Assembly (NCBI RefSeq): GCF_900182785.1
Contig: NZ_FXTS01000003.1
Coordinates: 124,001-188,000, forward strand
DNA length: 64,000 nucleotides
Direction of reading: 5' to 3'
Source of the DNA: Oceanospirillum linum
GTDB taxonomy: Bacteria; Pseudomonadota; Gammaproteobacteria; Pseudomonadales; Halomonadaceae
Numbering within the stretch: position 1 is the first letter of the stretch; each line of letters begins with the position of its first letter. The position numbers and the translations under genes are program-made. The notes below the pieces were generated by a model. That model made no database searches, was not told the DNA's origin, and saw nothing but the letters and a program-made list of their open reading frames with translations. This document shows, piece by piece, positions 7,877 to 16,718 of the stretch.

Positions 7877-9505
7877 ATGAATCTTCAGGAATTTACAGTA
7901 AAGGCCCGCCTTTACTTTCTTATAGGACTGGCAGTGACGGCAATGGCCATCCTTGAGTTTATGTCCCTGCAAAACCAGCGTGATGCACTGTTTGAGAATT
8001 CCAACCAGAAAGTTAAAGCACTGGTGGAGTCAGCTCATACTTTGATTGAAGGGTATGCCAGCCTGGCAAAGACAGGGGAGATGACAGAAACCGAAGCTAA
8101 ACTTGCCGCAAAACGCTCCCTGGAAAATATGAGCTATGCCAACGGTGAGTACTTTTTTATTCTTGATTACAACGCAGTCGTCGTTGCCCATGGTGTAGAT
8201 GCCGACATCATTGGCCGGAATCTTTCCGACGTAAAAACAGAGGATGGGCAACGCGTATTTAAGGATATCGCCAGCCTGGGCCGTCAGGGTAAAACAGATG
8301 GTTTCTTCTCCTACCGCTGGCCGAAATCTGGTTTCGACGAGCCTAAAATGAAAACCACCTACGTTAAAACACTGCCTGAATGGCAGTGGGTTATTGCCAG
8401 CGGTGACTATGTTTTCGAAATTGAAGATATGTTTATCGAAGGGCTGGTTCACGCCGTCATTCAGCTACTGGTAATTCTTGCCATTATGATAGCGGTAGCC
8501 ATCACCATCACACGCTCTATCATTAACCCTTTAGACCAGGTTAGCAAAACCATGGATCAGGTAGCTAAAGGTGATTTAAGGGTGCGAGTGAATATGAAGG
8601 GCAAAGATGAACTGAGCCGCATGTCCCGCTCCGTCGATCATACCCTGCAGACCTTTCAGGACCTTATATTCCTGCTGACCAGTTCTGCAAATCAGCTACA
8701 GGGTGCTGCAGAAGAGTTGGCAGCCACAGCCGAGCAAACCAGCACAGGTATTCGCCGCCAGTCTGAAGAGACTGATCTGCTCTCAACTGCCATGAATGAG
8801 ATGTCAGCCACCGTTCAGGAGGTCGCACACAATGCCAGCGCCAGCGCCCAGGCGACGAATGCCGCGGATGAAGAAGCAGACAAAGGCAATCATGAGGTTG
8901 AAGATACGGTTAATAAAATTACTCACCTAAGCCATGAGGTTGAAGAAGCCTCCAGCGTAATCCGCGCTCTGGAAAGCGATACTGAAGAGATCGGCACTGT
9001 ACTGGAAGTTATTCAGGGAATCTCAGAACAAACCAACCTATTAGCCCTTAATGCAGCCATTGAAGCTGCCCGTGCCGGTGAAACGGGCCGCGGCTTTGCC
9101 GTTGTTGCCGACGAGGTACGCCAGCTTGCCCAGCGTACTCAGGACTCTACCAAAGAGATTCGGGATATGAATGACCGCTTGCGCAGCGGTGCCCGCAACG
9201 CTGTGGAGGTTATGGAACGCAGCCGCAAGCAGGCGGAAGAGTCTGTCGCCGCAGCAACCCACGCCGGCGAAGAGTTAAAAATGATTGTGGAACAGATGCA
9301 AACAGTGCGGGATATGACGGCTCAGGTCGCAACCGCCACCGAGGAACAGAGCGCTGTAGCAGAAGAGATGAACCGCAATCTGGTGAATATTGTGAATGTC
9401 TCTGCTGAGGCCGCTACCGGCTCCGATATGGTTGCAGCCAGCAGTGAAGAGCTTTCACGGCTAGCCGTTCAGCTACAACAGAACATCGCCAAGTTCAAAT
9501 GCTGA
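7877..9505 (+). CDS. methyl-accepting chemotaxis protein with single Cache sensor
   Basis: Transmembrane chemoreceptor, 542 residues. TM1 is at about 11-31, a periplasmic single-Cache ligand domain at about 38-185 (core EYFFILDYNAVVVAHG near 91-106), and TM2 at about 190-212. HAMP follows at about 212-265, then the long cytoplasmic signalling helices with the conserved CheA/CheW-binding tip (about 384-417, containing EQTNLLALNAAIEAARAG). There is no C-terminal CheR-binding pentapeptide; the chain ends FKC. It stands alone, flanked by terminators on both sides. The ligand is unknown; single-Cache receptors often sense small carboxylates. Confidence 0.95.
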   Translation: MNLQEFTVKARLYFLIGLAVTAMAILEFMSLQNQRDALFENSNQKVKALVESAHTLIEGYASLAKTGEMTETEAKLAAKRSLENMSYANGEYFFILDYNAVVVAHGVDADIIGRNLSDVKTEDGQRVFKDIASLGRQGKTDGFFSYRWPKSGFDEPKMKTTYVKTLPEWQWVIASGDYVFEIEDMFIEGLVHAVIQLLVILAIMIAVAITITRSIINPLDQVSKTMDQVAKGDLRVRVNMKGKDELSRMSRSVDHTLQTFQDLIFLLTSSANQLQGAAEELAATAEQTSTGIRRQSEETDLLSTAMNEMSATVQEVAHNASASAQATNAADEEADKGNHEVEDTVNKITHLSHEVEEASSVIRALESDTEEIGTVLEVIQGISEQTNLLALNAAIEAARAGETGRGFAVVADEVRQLAQRTQDSTKEIRDMNDRLRSGARNAVEVMERSRKQAEESVAAATHAGEELKMIVEQMQTVRDMTAQVATATEEQSAVAEEMNRNLVNIVNVSAEAATGSDMVAASSEELSRLAVQLQQNIAKFKC

Positions 9506-9550
9506 TCAACTGACGGGTCTTCCGGTAACCGGAAGACCTGCCTAAATAAC

Positions 9551-9596
9551 AAAGCCCCGCTTCAGAGCTCCATTCAGTGCTATAAAGCGGGGCTTT
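9551..9596. terminator. bidirectional terminator between MCP and ABC operon
   Basis: AAAGCCCCGCTT (9551-9562) pairs perfectly with AAGCGGGGCTTT (9585-9596). It serves the MCP gene from the left and the leftward ABC operon from the right. Confidence 0.8.
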
Positions 9597-9628
9597 TATC
9601 TCTTACATCCGGCCTTACAAGTCAGCAA

Positions 9629-10366
9629 TCAGTCTTTACTCAATAGCTGAGAATCCAGACCCTTTGGTTTTTCGTTTGGCCAATGCTGATGTCGGTTAAA
9701 ATAACGCTCCAACAGGCGGAATATAAATATAATCAAGGCACTGATCATCAGATACATAACACCGGCCGCCAGGAAGATCTCCAAAGGCGTATAGGTACGG
9801 GCGATCACAGTACGGGCCATACCGGTCAGATCCAGCAGAGTTATCGTAGACGCCAATGCACTCCCCTTCAGCATCAGAATCACCTCGTTACCGTAAGATG
9901 GCATCATAATGCCAAAAGCCCGGGGCAAGGTGATACGACGCAACATCTTCGGATAGCTCATACCCAGCGCTTTAGCGGCTTCAATCTCACCTCTTGGGAT
10001 AGATTGAATAGCACCCCGCAACAGTTCCGCGATATAAGCGGCAGTATGTAAGCCAAACGTGATAACAGCACACCAGTATGGTTCACGCAGAATAGGCCAA
10101 AGAGACGATTCCTTAACCCACTCAAACTGAGAAGCACCGTAATACACCAGAAAAATCTGGATCAGAAGCGGTGTTCCACGAAAGAAAAAGATATAAGCAT
10201 ACGGCAAGGCACGCACCCAGATATTGCCGGATACACGCAACAGAGCCAAAGGAATAGCCAGTAAAACACCGATTAAACCAGAGAAAAATACCAGCTCCAG
10301 CGTCAGCAGTGCACCATCCATCAGTTTTGGCAGATTCTGCCAGATAACCGTCCAATCCCAATTCAT
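9629..10366 (-). CDS. amino-acid ABC transporter permease (HisM/ArtM-like)
   Basis: Inner-membrane permease of a polar amino-acid importer, 245 residues with five hydrophobic segments. The cytoplasmic EAA loop reads EIEAAKALGMSYPKMLRRITLPRA (about residues 135-158), the contact for the ATPase. Its ATG overlaps the stop of the upstream permease by 4 bases (ATGA), so they are co-translated and likely form a heterodimer as HisQ-HisM do. It is last in the leftward operon, which ends at the terminator at 9551-9596. Exact substrate is not certain; lysine, arginine, ornithine or histidine is the usual range. Confidence 0.9.
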   Translation of the reverse strand: MNWDWTVIWQNLPKLMDGALLTLELVFFSGLIGVLLAIPLALLRVSGNIWVRALPYAYIFFFRGTPLLIQIFLVYYGASQFEWVKESSLWPILREPYWCAVITFGLHTAAYIAELLRGAIQSIPRGEIEAAKALGMSYPKMLRRITLPRAFGIMMPSYGNEVILMLKGSALASTITLLDLTGMARTVIARTYTPLEIFLAAGVMYLMISALIIFIFRLLERYFNRHQHWPNEKPKGLDSQLLSKD

Positions 10367-11055
10367 GAGCGAGCCCCCTGATAACCACGATTAGCGAAGC
10401 GTTCCAGATAATACAGGCCCGCCATTGAGATTGAGGTCAACAGCAGATAGACACAGGCAGCAGCCAGATAAAAGGTAAACGGCTCTTTGGTATAACCTAC
10501 CGCCACAGCGGCCTGGCGCATCAACTCATTCAGGCCAATAACGGAGACCAGAGCAGTGTCTTTCAGCAATACCAAAAAGAGGTTTCCCAAACCCGGTAGG
10601 GCGATTCGCCACACCTGAGGAAGAGTCACTCGAATAAAAGTCTGATACTGGGTCATACCCAGAGCAACTGCAGCTTCCTTTTGCCCTTTAGGGATCTCCT
10701 GCAAGGCACTACGAAAAACTTCTGTGGCATAGGCACCAAAAGCGATACTCAGCGCCGTTACCCCGGCAACAAAAGGACTAAGCTCAATATACTCGTCATA
10801 ACCAAATTGACTGGCAATAGCCATCAATACGACTGATGAGCCAAAGAAAATGGTCAGAACCAGCAGTAACTCCGGCATACCCCGGACAAAAAGGGTGTAA
10901 CCATTACCGATTGCTCTGAGCGTTTTAGAAGAGGACACCTTGGCGGATGCACCCAACAAACCAAAAACCAGGCCAACCGCCAGACTGCATAATGCCAGTT
11001 GCAGCGTAACCCAGGCACCGCTGATAAGCAGATGACCAAAACCTTGCAGATCCAT
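10363..11055 (-). CDS. amino-acid ABC transporter permease (HisQ/ArtQ-like)
   Basis: First of two permeases, 230 residues with five hydrophobic helices and the EAA loop KEAAVALGMTQYQTFIRVTLPQ (about residues 130-151). It follows the binding-protein gene across an 83-base gap that holds a terminator-like hairpin, which would make permease expression lower than that of the binding protein. Its stop overlaps the next permease start. Confidence 0.9.
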   Translation of the reverse strand: MDLQGFGHLLISGAWVTLQLALCSLAVGLVFGLLGASAKVSSSKTLRAIGNGYTLFVRGMPELLLVLTIFFGSSVVLMAIASQFGYDEYIELSPFVAGVTALSIAFGAYATEVFRSALQEIPKGQKEAAVALGMTQYQTFIRVTLPQVWRIALPGLGNLFLVLLKDTALVSVIGLNELMRQAAVAVGYTKEPFTFYLAAACVYLLLTSISMAGLYYLERFANRGYQGARS

Positions 11056-11087
11056 AGGAGATACCGATGACGTAAGGAGTAGGTTGA

Positions 11088-11115
11088 AAAAATAATGGCC
11101 GCATGGCGGCCATTA
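11088..11115 (-). terminator. attenuator hairpin between binding-protein and permease genes
   Basis: TAATGGCCGC (11093-11102) pairs with GCGGCCATTA (11106-11115) around a 3-base loop. On the minus strand it is followed by a T-rich tract (TTATTTTTT). Partial termination here would favour the binding protein over the permeases. Confidence 0.7.
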
Positions 11116-11138
11116 CAGATCAGACGAAATACCCGGAC

Positions 11139-11888
11139 TTAGTAGATAGAGAACGGGAAGTACTTCGCATTGATACGGTCATAAGTGCCGTTTTCTACAA
11201 TTTCTTTCAAAGCTTTGTTCATTTTCTGGCGCAGCTTGTCATTTTTACGAACCGCGATACCGATCTTGTCATCAATATCAATCTTTTCGCCTTTGAACTC
11301 AAATGCCTGACCTGCATCTGAACGTAACCAGTCATAGGCCGGCAGCTGATCAGAAACAATAGCGTCCAGACGGCCAGAAGACAGATCCAGATAAGCATTA
11401 TCCTGAGTGTCGTACAGTTTAACGCTTACTTTATCACCCAGGTTATCTTCCAGGTACTGGCCTGCAATTGTAGCTCGCTGAGCACCAATGGCTTTCCCTG
11501 ATACGCTCTCCGGAGAAAAACTACCCTTCTTAGGAGCCACAAAAATCAGGCTATTGGAGTAGTAGGGGTCAGTAAAATCAACCACACGGCTACGCTCAGG
11601 AGTGATCGACATACTGGCAATAATCGCATCGTACTTACGCGCCATCAGGCCGGAGATAATGCCATCCCAATCCTGAGCAACGATAGTGCAATCCGCTTTC
11701 ATTTGCTCGCACAGAGCGTTTGCGATATCAACGTCAAAACCTTTCAGCTCACCGGATTCATCGATGAAGTTAAAAGGCGCATAAGCACCTTCAGTAGCGA
11801 TACGGACTTTATCCGCAGCCATAGAGAAAGGAGCAGCCAGGGTTGCTGCAACAAGGGCCACACCGGCCAGTGCATGTTTCAGATTCAT
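11139..11888 (-). CDS. periplasmic basic amino-acid binding protein (ArgT/HisJ-like)
   Basis: Family 3 solute-binding protein of 249 residues. A Sec signal peptide ends near FSMAADKVRIATEGAYAPF, with cleavage about residue 24. The mature part has the two-lobe signature, including GFDVDIANALCEQMKADCTIV with the Cys pair typical of LAO/HisJ proteins. It captures a cationic amino acid and delivers it to the permeases. The ATG at 11888 has a strong AGAGGAA ribosome site. It sits between the ATPase gene and the permeases in a leftward operon. Confidence 0.92.
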   Translation of the reverse strand: MNLKHALAGVALVAATLAAPFSMAADKVRIATEGAYAPFNFIDESGELKGFDVDIANALCEQMKADCTIVAQDWDGIISGLMARKYDAIIASMSITPERSRVVDFTDPYYSNSLIFVAPKKGSFSPESVSGKAIGAQRATIAGQYLEDNLGDKVSVKLYDTQDNAYLDLSSGRLDAIVSDQLPAYDWLRSDAGQAFEFKGEKIDIDDKIGIAVRKNDKLRQKMNKALKEIVENGTYDRINAKYFPFSIY

Positions 11889-12003
11889 TGTGGATTCCTC
11901 TTGGGATTTATTTTAATTATGACTGGATACCTGACCGGCTGTTAACCAAAGCAACAGGTACCCTTTTTAACGCCATGGTAAGGCACCATAAGCAGATAAA
12001 AAC

Positions 12004-12777
12004 TTACAGATGGCTACTCAAAAATTCCCGACAACGGTCGGAGTCAGGGTTACCAAACACTTTATCCGGCGACCCTATCTCTTCAACCTGTCCCTGATGC
12101 AGAAACACAATCTGGGAAGACACATCCCGGGCAAAGCGCATCTCGTGGGTTACAATCAACATAGTTCGGCCTTCAGCAGCCAAATCACGCATCACGGCCA
12201 AAACCTCATTGACCAGCTCAGGATCAAGTGCTGACGTCGGCTCATCAAACAACAGAACCTGAGGATCCATCGCTAATGTTCGGGCAATTGCAATCCGCTG
12301 CTGCTGTCCACCAGAAAGCTGGCTTGGGTAATTGTGACGCTTATCAAATAGCCCTACTTTTTTTAACAAGCCTTCAGCACGGGCGATCGCTTCATCTTTA
12401 GTACGCTTTAGTACATGTATAGGCGCTTCGATGATATTTTCCAGCACAGTACGATGGGGCCAGAGGTTAAAATTCTGAAAAACAAAACCGATCTCTGAGC
12501 GCATACGTTCCAGCTGTTTCTGATCCGCCGCTTCAAGCTCGTTATCTTTGTTTTTCTTAAGTTTAAGGGATTCTCCGGCTACAGTGATTGTACCGGATGA
12601 AGGGGACTCCAACAGATTGATACAGCGCAGAAAAGTACTCTTTCCTGACCCGCTGGAACCCAGAATAGAAATGACGTCACCGTCACGGGCTTGCAGGGAA
12701 ATACCTTTTAAAACTTCTAAGGAGCCATAACTTTTATGGAGATCTCTGATTTCCAGAGCAACAGGCGCGTCGGGCAT
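12004..12777 (-). CDS. amino-acid ABC transporter ATP-binding protein (HisP-like)
   Basis: Cytoplasmic ATPase of the importer, 257 residues. Walker A is GSSGSGKST (40-48), signature LSGGQQQR (154-161), Walker B VLLFDEP (174-180), with the switch histidine in VTHEM (about 207). The insertion between the Walker A region and Q-loop (about 70-92, rich in Lys and Glu) is typical of the HisP/lysine-arginine-ornithine subgroup. It is first in a four-gene leftward operon (ATPase, binding protein, two permeases). The ATG at 12777 has an AGGAAG ribosome site. Confidence 0.94.
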   Translation of the reverse strand: MPDAPVALEIRDLHKSYGSLEVLKGISLQARDGDVISILGSSGSGKSTFLRCINLLESPSSGTITVAGESLKLKKNKDNELEAADQKQLERMRSEIGFVFQNFNLWPHRTVLENIIEAPIHVLKRTKDEAIARAEGLLKKVGLFDKRHNYPSQLSGGQQQRIAIARTLAMDPQVLLFDEPTSALDPELVNEVLAVMRDLAAEGRTMLIVTHEMRFARDVSSQIVFLHQGQVEEIGSPDKVFGNPDSDRCREFLSSHL

Positions 12778-12837
12778 GGGGTGCGCTTCCTGGTAACAAA
12801 TGAATTGTGGATGTTTATTTTAATTTTTGTTCGGCGT

Positions 12838-12866
12838 ATTAGACCAAGGTGTCATTTTTAAAGCAA
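12838..12866 (-). promoter_or_regulatory. sigma-70 promoter of the ABC transporter operon
   Basis: On the minus strand TTGCTT, 17 bases, TCTAAT. The -10 matches 5 of 6 and the -35 4 of 6 consensus bases. It lies 61-89 bases before the ATPase start codon. Confidence 0.5.
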
Positions 12867-13279
12867 TCGTATGAAATTTTCCAGTCAATTTTCCTGACAG
12901 GTCCGCTGAGTGAAAGCTAAATATCGTAACTTCCCGAAAAAAGACAGGATAACCTTACTAAATTTAAGCGATCGGTCACAAACTCGACAATCAACAATCA
13001 TCTGTAAATCATAGTTTACACGCGACGATAACTCGCCCGATAGACACCACAACCTCTGTGCCATAACCCTCATACTGCCAGGGATTTCACTCTTACGCCC
13101 GCGTTCTTTCTCTCCAGCCACCTCCCTTAAGAAAGGGATCATTTTGTTCTCTTTGCAGTCAAAGCTGTTAACAGATGTAAACCTATTGCCTCTTTGGCCG
13201 ATAGAAGAGTAAGTAGGTTAAGGGCGTTACGTCAGAACAGGCCGCCAATATCAGCCTGTGTCAGGTTTAGGAGAGAGCT
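12867..13279. other. 413-base non-coding gap between divergent genes
   Basis: It separates the leftward ABC operon from the rightward CBS gene. Open frames here (for example 12885-13142 on the minus strand) lack a family resemblance, ribosome site and protein-like composition. I see no tRNA, repeat or strong hairpin. It presumably holds the CBS-gene promoter. Confidence 0.4.
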
Positions 13280-14044
13280 ATGGTATTTGCAGTTTATGAA
13301 CAAGGGATGCGTATCCACACACCACGGAAAACACTTCTCGGCCGCCGGGGAATTGATGCACTCCAGGAAACGCAAAATACCCGGCGACTGGCGGATACTG
13401 ACAGTGACTCAAGCCATCTGGAGCGGATGGCTGAGCGCTCTTTTGAACAGGTTCAGAATGCCGCGGTAAAACGTCGTCTTGAGAATCTTCCGGAGCAGGA
13501 GCAGGACGAGCAAAACCCGGAGCAGGCGCAACAGGACAAATCAGATAGTCCGGTCGATATCTCTAAAAAAGCGCTCAAAGCATACTCCTCTACGGAGCAA
13601 AGCCATACTCATGGTGAGCGCCCTGCCGTCAGTGCAGCCATGATTATGTCGACGCCTATCGTATCTGCAGAGTTCGATCAGAATCTGCAGCAGGGTTGGA
13701 ATATGATGCAGCAACATAAAGTACAGCACCTTCTGCTGCTTAACCGGAAAGGCGCCTTAATGGGGCTGGTATCGGATAAAGATATTCTGAAGGTCACGTC
13801 CGGTGTCGGTGATATTGAGCTTGAAGGGCGCACCGCAGCTGAAGTCATGCTGGGCGACCTGATCAGCCGCAAACTACTGACAGTGAATCCTGATGCCAGC
13901 TTACTGGATATTGCACATGCCATGCTGGAGCAAAACGTCTCCGCTATGCCAGTCGTCACAGACAATGATGAGCTTAAAGGCATCATCACAAGAACAGACC
14001 TGCTGCAGGCGATGATCAATGGACAATTAGAAACCTGGTACTAA
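13280..14044 (+). CDS. CBS-domain pair protein with disordered N-terminal region
   Basis: A 254-residue soluble protein. Residues 1-115 are charged and low in hydrophobics, with a Glu/Gln-rich stretch at about 72-85, and look disordered. Residues 118-250 form a tandem CBS pair: the first motif around AAMIMSTPIVSAEFDQNL, the second around LGDLISRKLLTVNPDASLLDIAHAM and ending GIITRTDLLQA. Such pairs bind adenosine ligands and regulate partner proteins. No enzyme or channel is attached, so the target is unknown. Start at 13280 is preceded by GGAGAGA. The neighbours are convergent or divergent, so it is monocistronic. Confidence 0.85.
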   Translation: MVFAVYEQGMRIHTPRKTLLGRRGIDALQETQNTRRLADTDSDSSHLERMAERSFEQVQNAAVKRRLENLPEQEQDEQNPEQAQQDKSDSPVDISKKALKAYSSTEQSHTHGERPAVSAAMIMSTPIVSAEFDQNLQQGWNMMQQHKVQHLLLLNRKGALMGLVSDKDILKVTSGVGDIELEGRTAAEVMLGDLISRKLLTVNPDASLLDIAHAMLEQNVSAMPVVTDNDELKGIITRTDLLQAMINGQLETWY

Positions 14045-14100
14045 ACCAGGGCAACCTTGTGGCCTATTGTGAAAAACAGGTTTCACAGGTCGCATTAGTG

Positions 14101-14145
14101 AAAAAAATAACCCTCAATATCGGGTATCAGATTATTGAGGGTTAT
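14101..14145 (-). terminator. rho-independent terminator of the tauE-lgt-thyA-folA-proQ-like block
   Basis: A 13-base arm (14107-14119, ATAACCCTCAATA) pairs perfectly with 14133-14145. On the minus strand the stem is followed by seven T residues. It lies 35 bases past the stop of the ProQ-like gene. Confidence 0.85.
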
Positions 14146-14179
14146 AGCTTTAACAGGAATTGTTAAACGTTAACTCAGG

Positions 14180-15109
14180 CTATTTCTTAGTCAAGAGCTG
14201 AGACAGCTTGCTGTTAAGCCGTTTTTTCTCTTCTTTTTCCCGAACTGCTTTCTCTTTCTGCAAACGCTGTTGGCGGATGCCCTCCAACTGCTCTTTTGCA
14301 TGGCCAGCTTCTTCTTCCGTCACAAAACCGGCATTATTTCCCGACAGATCCATCCGTACAGCACCGGTTTTCAACACCCTCAGATAGCGGGGACTTCTGA
14401 CATACCCGGCAAGAGCACGGCGAATCCAGTGATCAGGAAGAGCCTCATGCTCTGCCAGATCCTCATGGATGCCGATCTTAAGTGGCTGAATAGTAACCGT
14501 AGAAAAAGCCTTCGGATAACGCTCACTCCAATGTGCCAAAATAGCTTTGGCATCAAATTTTTCCATAACAGGCTCATGTGGTGCTTCATCCTGATCTGCA
14601 GTCTTCTCCGACAGCCATTCAGTAGGATCAAGAGTCTCACGAATTAACGCACGAACGGCATCAGAGCTTTCCAGCAAAGAACCATCCAGCAGATCTTTCA
14701 GGCGCTGCTGCAAACTGCCCAATTCCTGGCTAAGGGAGAGGTGATCTGTTTTCAGGGCGTCAAGCTCCGACACCAAGCGTTCATTGTCTGCTTCCAGTTC
14801 AGAAACACGCTCTGAGCCTTCATCCACACTCTGTTCTGCTGATGCTGGCTCTTCTGCCGCAGTCACATCAGCCCGAAGAGCAGCTTCCTGAGCAACACTC
14901 AGTTCTGCTTTGGTATTCTCAAGGGTGCGCTCCAGATAGTTACAGTGCTCCTGTAAACCCTGGTTTCTAACCTTAAGCTCACTGCAGAGCTGATTTAACT
15001 CTGTCATTCTCTTATGGTGACTTCTCAGAGTCTGAAAACTATTATCCGCACGCTCATTCAGTTCATTGAACAGGTGATCTAATGTATTGGCTGATGAATC
15101 ACTTGGCAT
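14180..15109 (-). CDS. ProQ/FinO-domain RNA-binding protein with N-terminal coiled coil
   Basis: The C-terminal part contains a FinO-type RNA-chaperone domain: the stretch around HWSERYPKAFS and PLKIGIHEDL aligns with ProQ's LAERFPHCFS and PLKIGIFQDL, and the later SPRYL, GAVRMDLSG and HAKEQLE match ProQ's WRYL, GATRVDLDG and HARKQLE. In numbering from the upstream ATG at 15130 the domain is about 193-285, preceded by a coiled coil (about 35-160) and followed by a Lys/Arg/Glu-rich tail. ProQ proteins normally start with the domain, so the coiled coil is unusual. I prefer the ATG at 15109, which has an AGGG site 8 bases upstream; 15130 has a weaker site. It lies 34-55 bases after folA and is likely last in its operon. 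Confidence 0.85.
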   Translation of the reverse strand: MPSDSSANTLDHLFNELNERADNSFQTLRSHHKRMTELNQLCSELKVRNQGLQEHCNYLERTLENTKAELSVAQEAALRADVTAAEEPASAEQSVDEGSERVSELEADNERLVSELDALKTDHLSLSQELGSLQQRLKDLLDGSLLESSDAVRALIRETLDPTEWLSEKTADQDEAPHEPVMEKFDAKAILAHWSERYPKAFSTVTIQPLKIGIHEDLAEHEALPDHWIRRALAGYVRSPRYLRVLKTGAVRMDLSGNNAGFVTEEEAGHAKEQLEGIRQQRLQKEKAVREKEEKKRLNSKLSQLLTKK

Positions 15110-15164
15110 GGGCAATACCCTATCCTTCATAATCTACGGCGATCTTACCGGCAGTTACGCCATG

Positions 15165-15689
15165 TTACCCTGCTGGCTGATAAATATAAAAGCCATAATC
15201 ATACTCACCGGTGCCTTCCTTCTTGCACTCTTCGCAGGAGACCTCCTGCCACTGGCTTTCATCATACTCAGGGAAAAAAGCATCTCCCTCAACGTCTGCG
15301 TGAACCTTAGTAATATAAAGTTTATTGGCATACGGCAGCGCCTGTTTATAGATCTCGGCCCCTCCCATAACAACAATCTCTTCACCACCATCAATCAGAC
15401 ATTGCTGATCTGCACGCTCCAGAGCATCCTCCAGCGAATGTACCACCACACAACCGGTTGCAGTGAAACTGGTATCACGGGTCATAATAATATTAGTACG
15501 TCCCGGCAGCGGACGCCCTATCGACTCGTGGGTTTTACGTCCCATAATCACAGGCTTCGCCCAAGTGCACTGTTTAAAGAATTGCAGATCCTTTGGTAAA
15601 TACCAGGGCAGTTTATTATCAACACCGATAACACGATTTTCGGCCATCGCCCAGATCAGGGCAACCGGGGCATCCAATTCTAAAGACAT
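15165..15689 (-). CDS. folA: dihydrofolate reductase
   Basis: Reduces dihydrofolate to tetrahydrofolate with NADPH, regenerating the cofactor used up by thymidylate synthase. The N-terminal core reads LIWAMAENRVIGVDNKLPW, with the substrate-binding acid in PKDLQFF. The NADPH-binding region follows as VIMGRKTHESIG and later VVMGGAEIY. At 174 residues it is slightly longer than E. coli FolA (159), mainly at the C-terminus. It lies 59 bases after thyA on the same strand, the functional pair expected for thymidylate synthesis. Confidence 0.97.
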   Translation of the reverse strand: MSLELDAPVALIWAMAENRVIGVDNKLPWYLPKDLQFFKQCTWAKPVIMGRKTHESIGRPLPGRTNIIMTRDTSFTATGCVVVHSLEDALERADQQCLIDGGEEIVVMGGAEIYKQALPYANKLYITKVHADVEGDAFFPEYDESQWQEVSCEECKKEGTGEYDYGFYIYQPAG

Positions 15690-15748
15690 AACTTGATCTC
15701 ACTCACGCACAGGCCGGTCAGAACGCAGGCTCTCGCACCGGCAAAGAA

Positions 15749-16600
15749 TTAAACCGAAAAAGGGTACTGAATCGCTTCATGGTACTGGTAGCCCGCCACA
15801 TCAAAGTCATCCAGAGTAACCCAGGTTTCCAGATCTTCCAGGCTCTTAATTTCAGGATTAATCTTCAACTGCGGTGATGGGAAAGGCTCTCGCTTTAACT
15901 GAACATCACGCATCAGTTCCAGCTGATCTTCATAAATATGGGCGTTAACAATTTTGTGGTACGCCCTGCCCGGCTTGTGACCAGTGATCTGCGCCATTAG
16001 CGCCAGCAGGGTGAATACCTGTACCTGATTAAAGTTCAGACCTAAAGGAACATCACAGCTGCGCTGGGTACTGTTCAGATACAGCTTACCACCCAGTAAC
16101 GAGAAATGATGGCTGTACATGCAGGGGCGTAAACAGCCCATCTCGAACTCGCCGGGATTATAAAAATTCAGAATCTCACCCCGGTCATCCAGTCCACGGC
16201 TCAGATCATCCACAATCTTTTTCAGCTGATCCAGATAAGTGCCATCGGGTTTCGCCCAACTCCGCCCCTGCACACCATACACGCGGCCCATATCGTCCTC
16301 TCCGTTACGGTGAGGGTTGTTCAGCCAGCTGGGGTTTTCATTGGCATTAGCATTCCAGGTGTTGCAGCCGATAGCACGGAACTCTGCAGCACTACTGTAA
16401 CCCCGCAGATAGCCCAAAAGCTCAGCAATAGCGGCCTTCCAAAAGCTTTTTCGGGTGGTAATCAGCGGGAACTGATTATTTTCCACATCATATTCCAGGT
16501 CGGCATTGATAACCGTCAGGCAGCGCTTACCGGTACGTTCGTTATCAACCCAGATACCTTCTTCGACAATTCGACGGCTGAGATCAAGATACTGCTGCAT
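15749..16600 (-). CDS. thyA: thymidylate synthase
   Basis: Converts dUMP to dTMP with methylene-tetrahydrofolate, yielding dihydrofolate for FolA. The catalytic cysteine is in CLRPCMYSHH, a variant of the more common PPCH context. The phosphate-binding and dUMP-binding motifs are in STQRSCDVPLGLNFN and the C-terminal HPYE-type region. At 283 residues it belongs to the longer subgroup rather than the 264-residue E. coli type. It lies between lgt and folA in a leftward operon. Confidence 0.97.
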   Translation of the reverse strand: MQQYLDLSRRIVEEGIWVDNERTGKRCLTVINADLEYDVENNQFPLITTRKSFWKAAIAELLGYLRGYSSAAEFRAIGCNTWNANANENPSWLNNPHRNGEDDMGRVYGVQGRSWAKPDGTYLDQLKKIVDDLSRGLDDRGEILNFYNPGEFEMGCLRPCMYSHHFSLLGGKLYLNSTQRSCDVPLGLNFNQVQVFTLLALMAQITGHKPGRAYHKIVNAHIYEDQLELMRDVQLKREPFPSPQLKINPEIKSLEDLETWVTLDDFDVAGYQYHEAIQYPFSV

Positions 16601-16718
16601 GCGGGTTCCAAAGATTCAGAAATAAAAAGGTTGGCAGTTTACGCTACCAATAGGCCAATTGCAGCCAGAAGCGTCTAATAAATACAGCTCTGCTGAACCG
16701 CAGTATTAAGTTTTCTGA

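Noticed and set aside
12885..13142. 85-residue minus-strand open frame in the gap before the CBS gene
   Set aside because: No ribosome site, no family resemblance, and basic, low-complexity composition typical of a non-coding frame.
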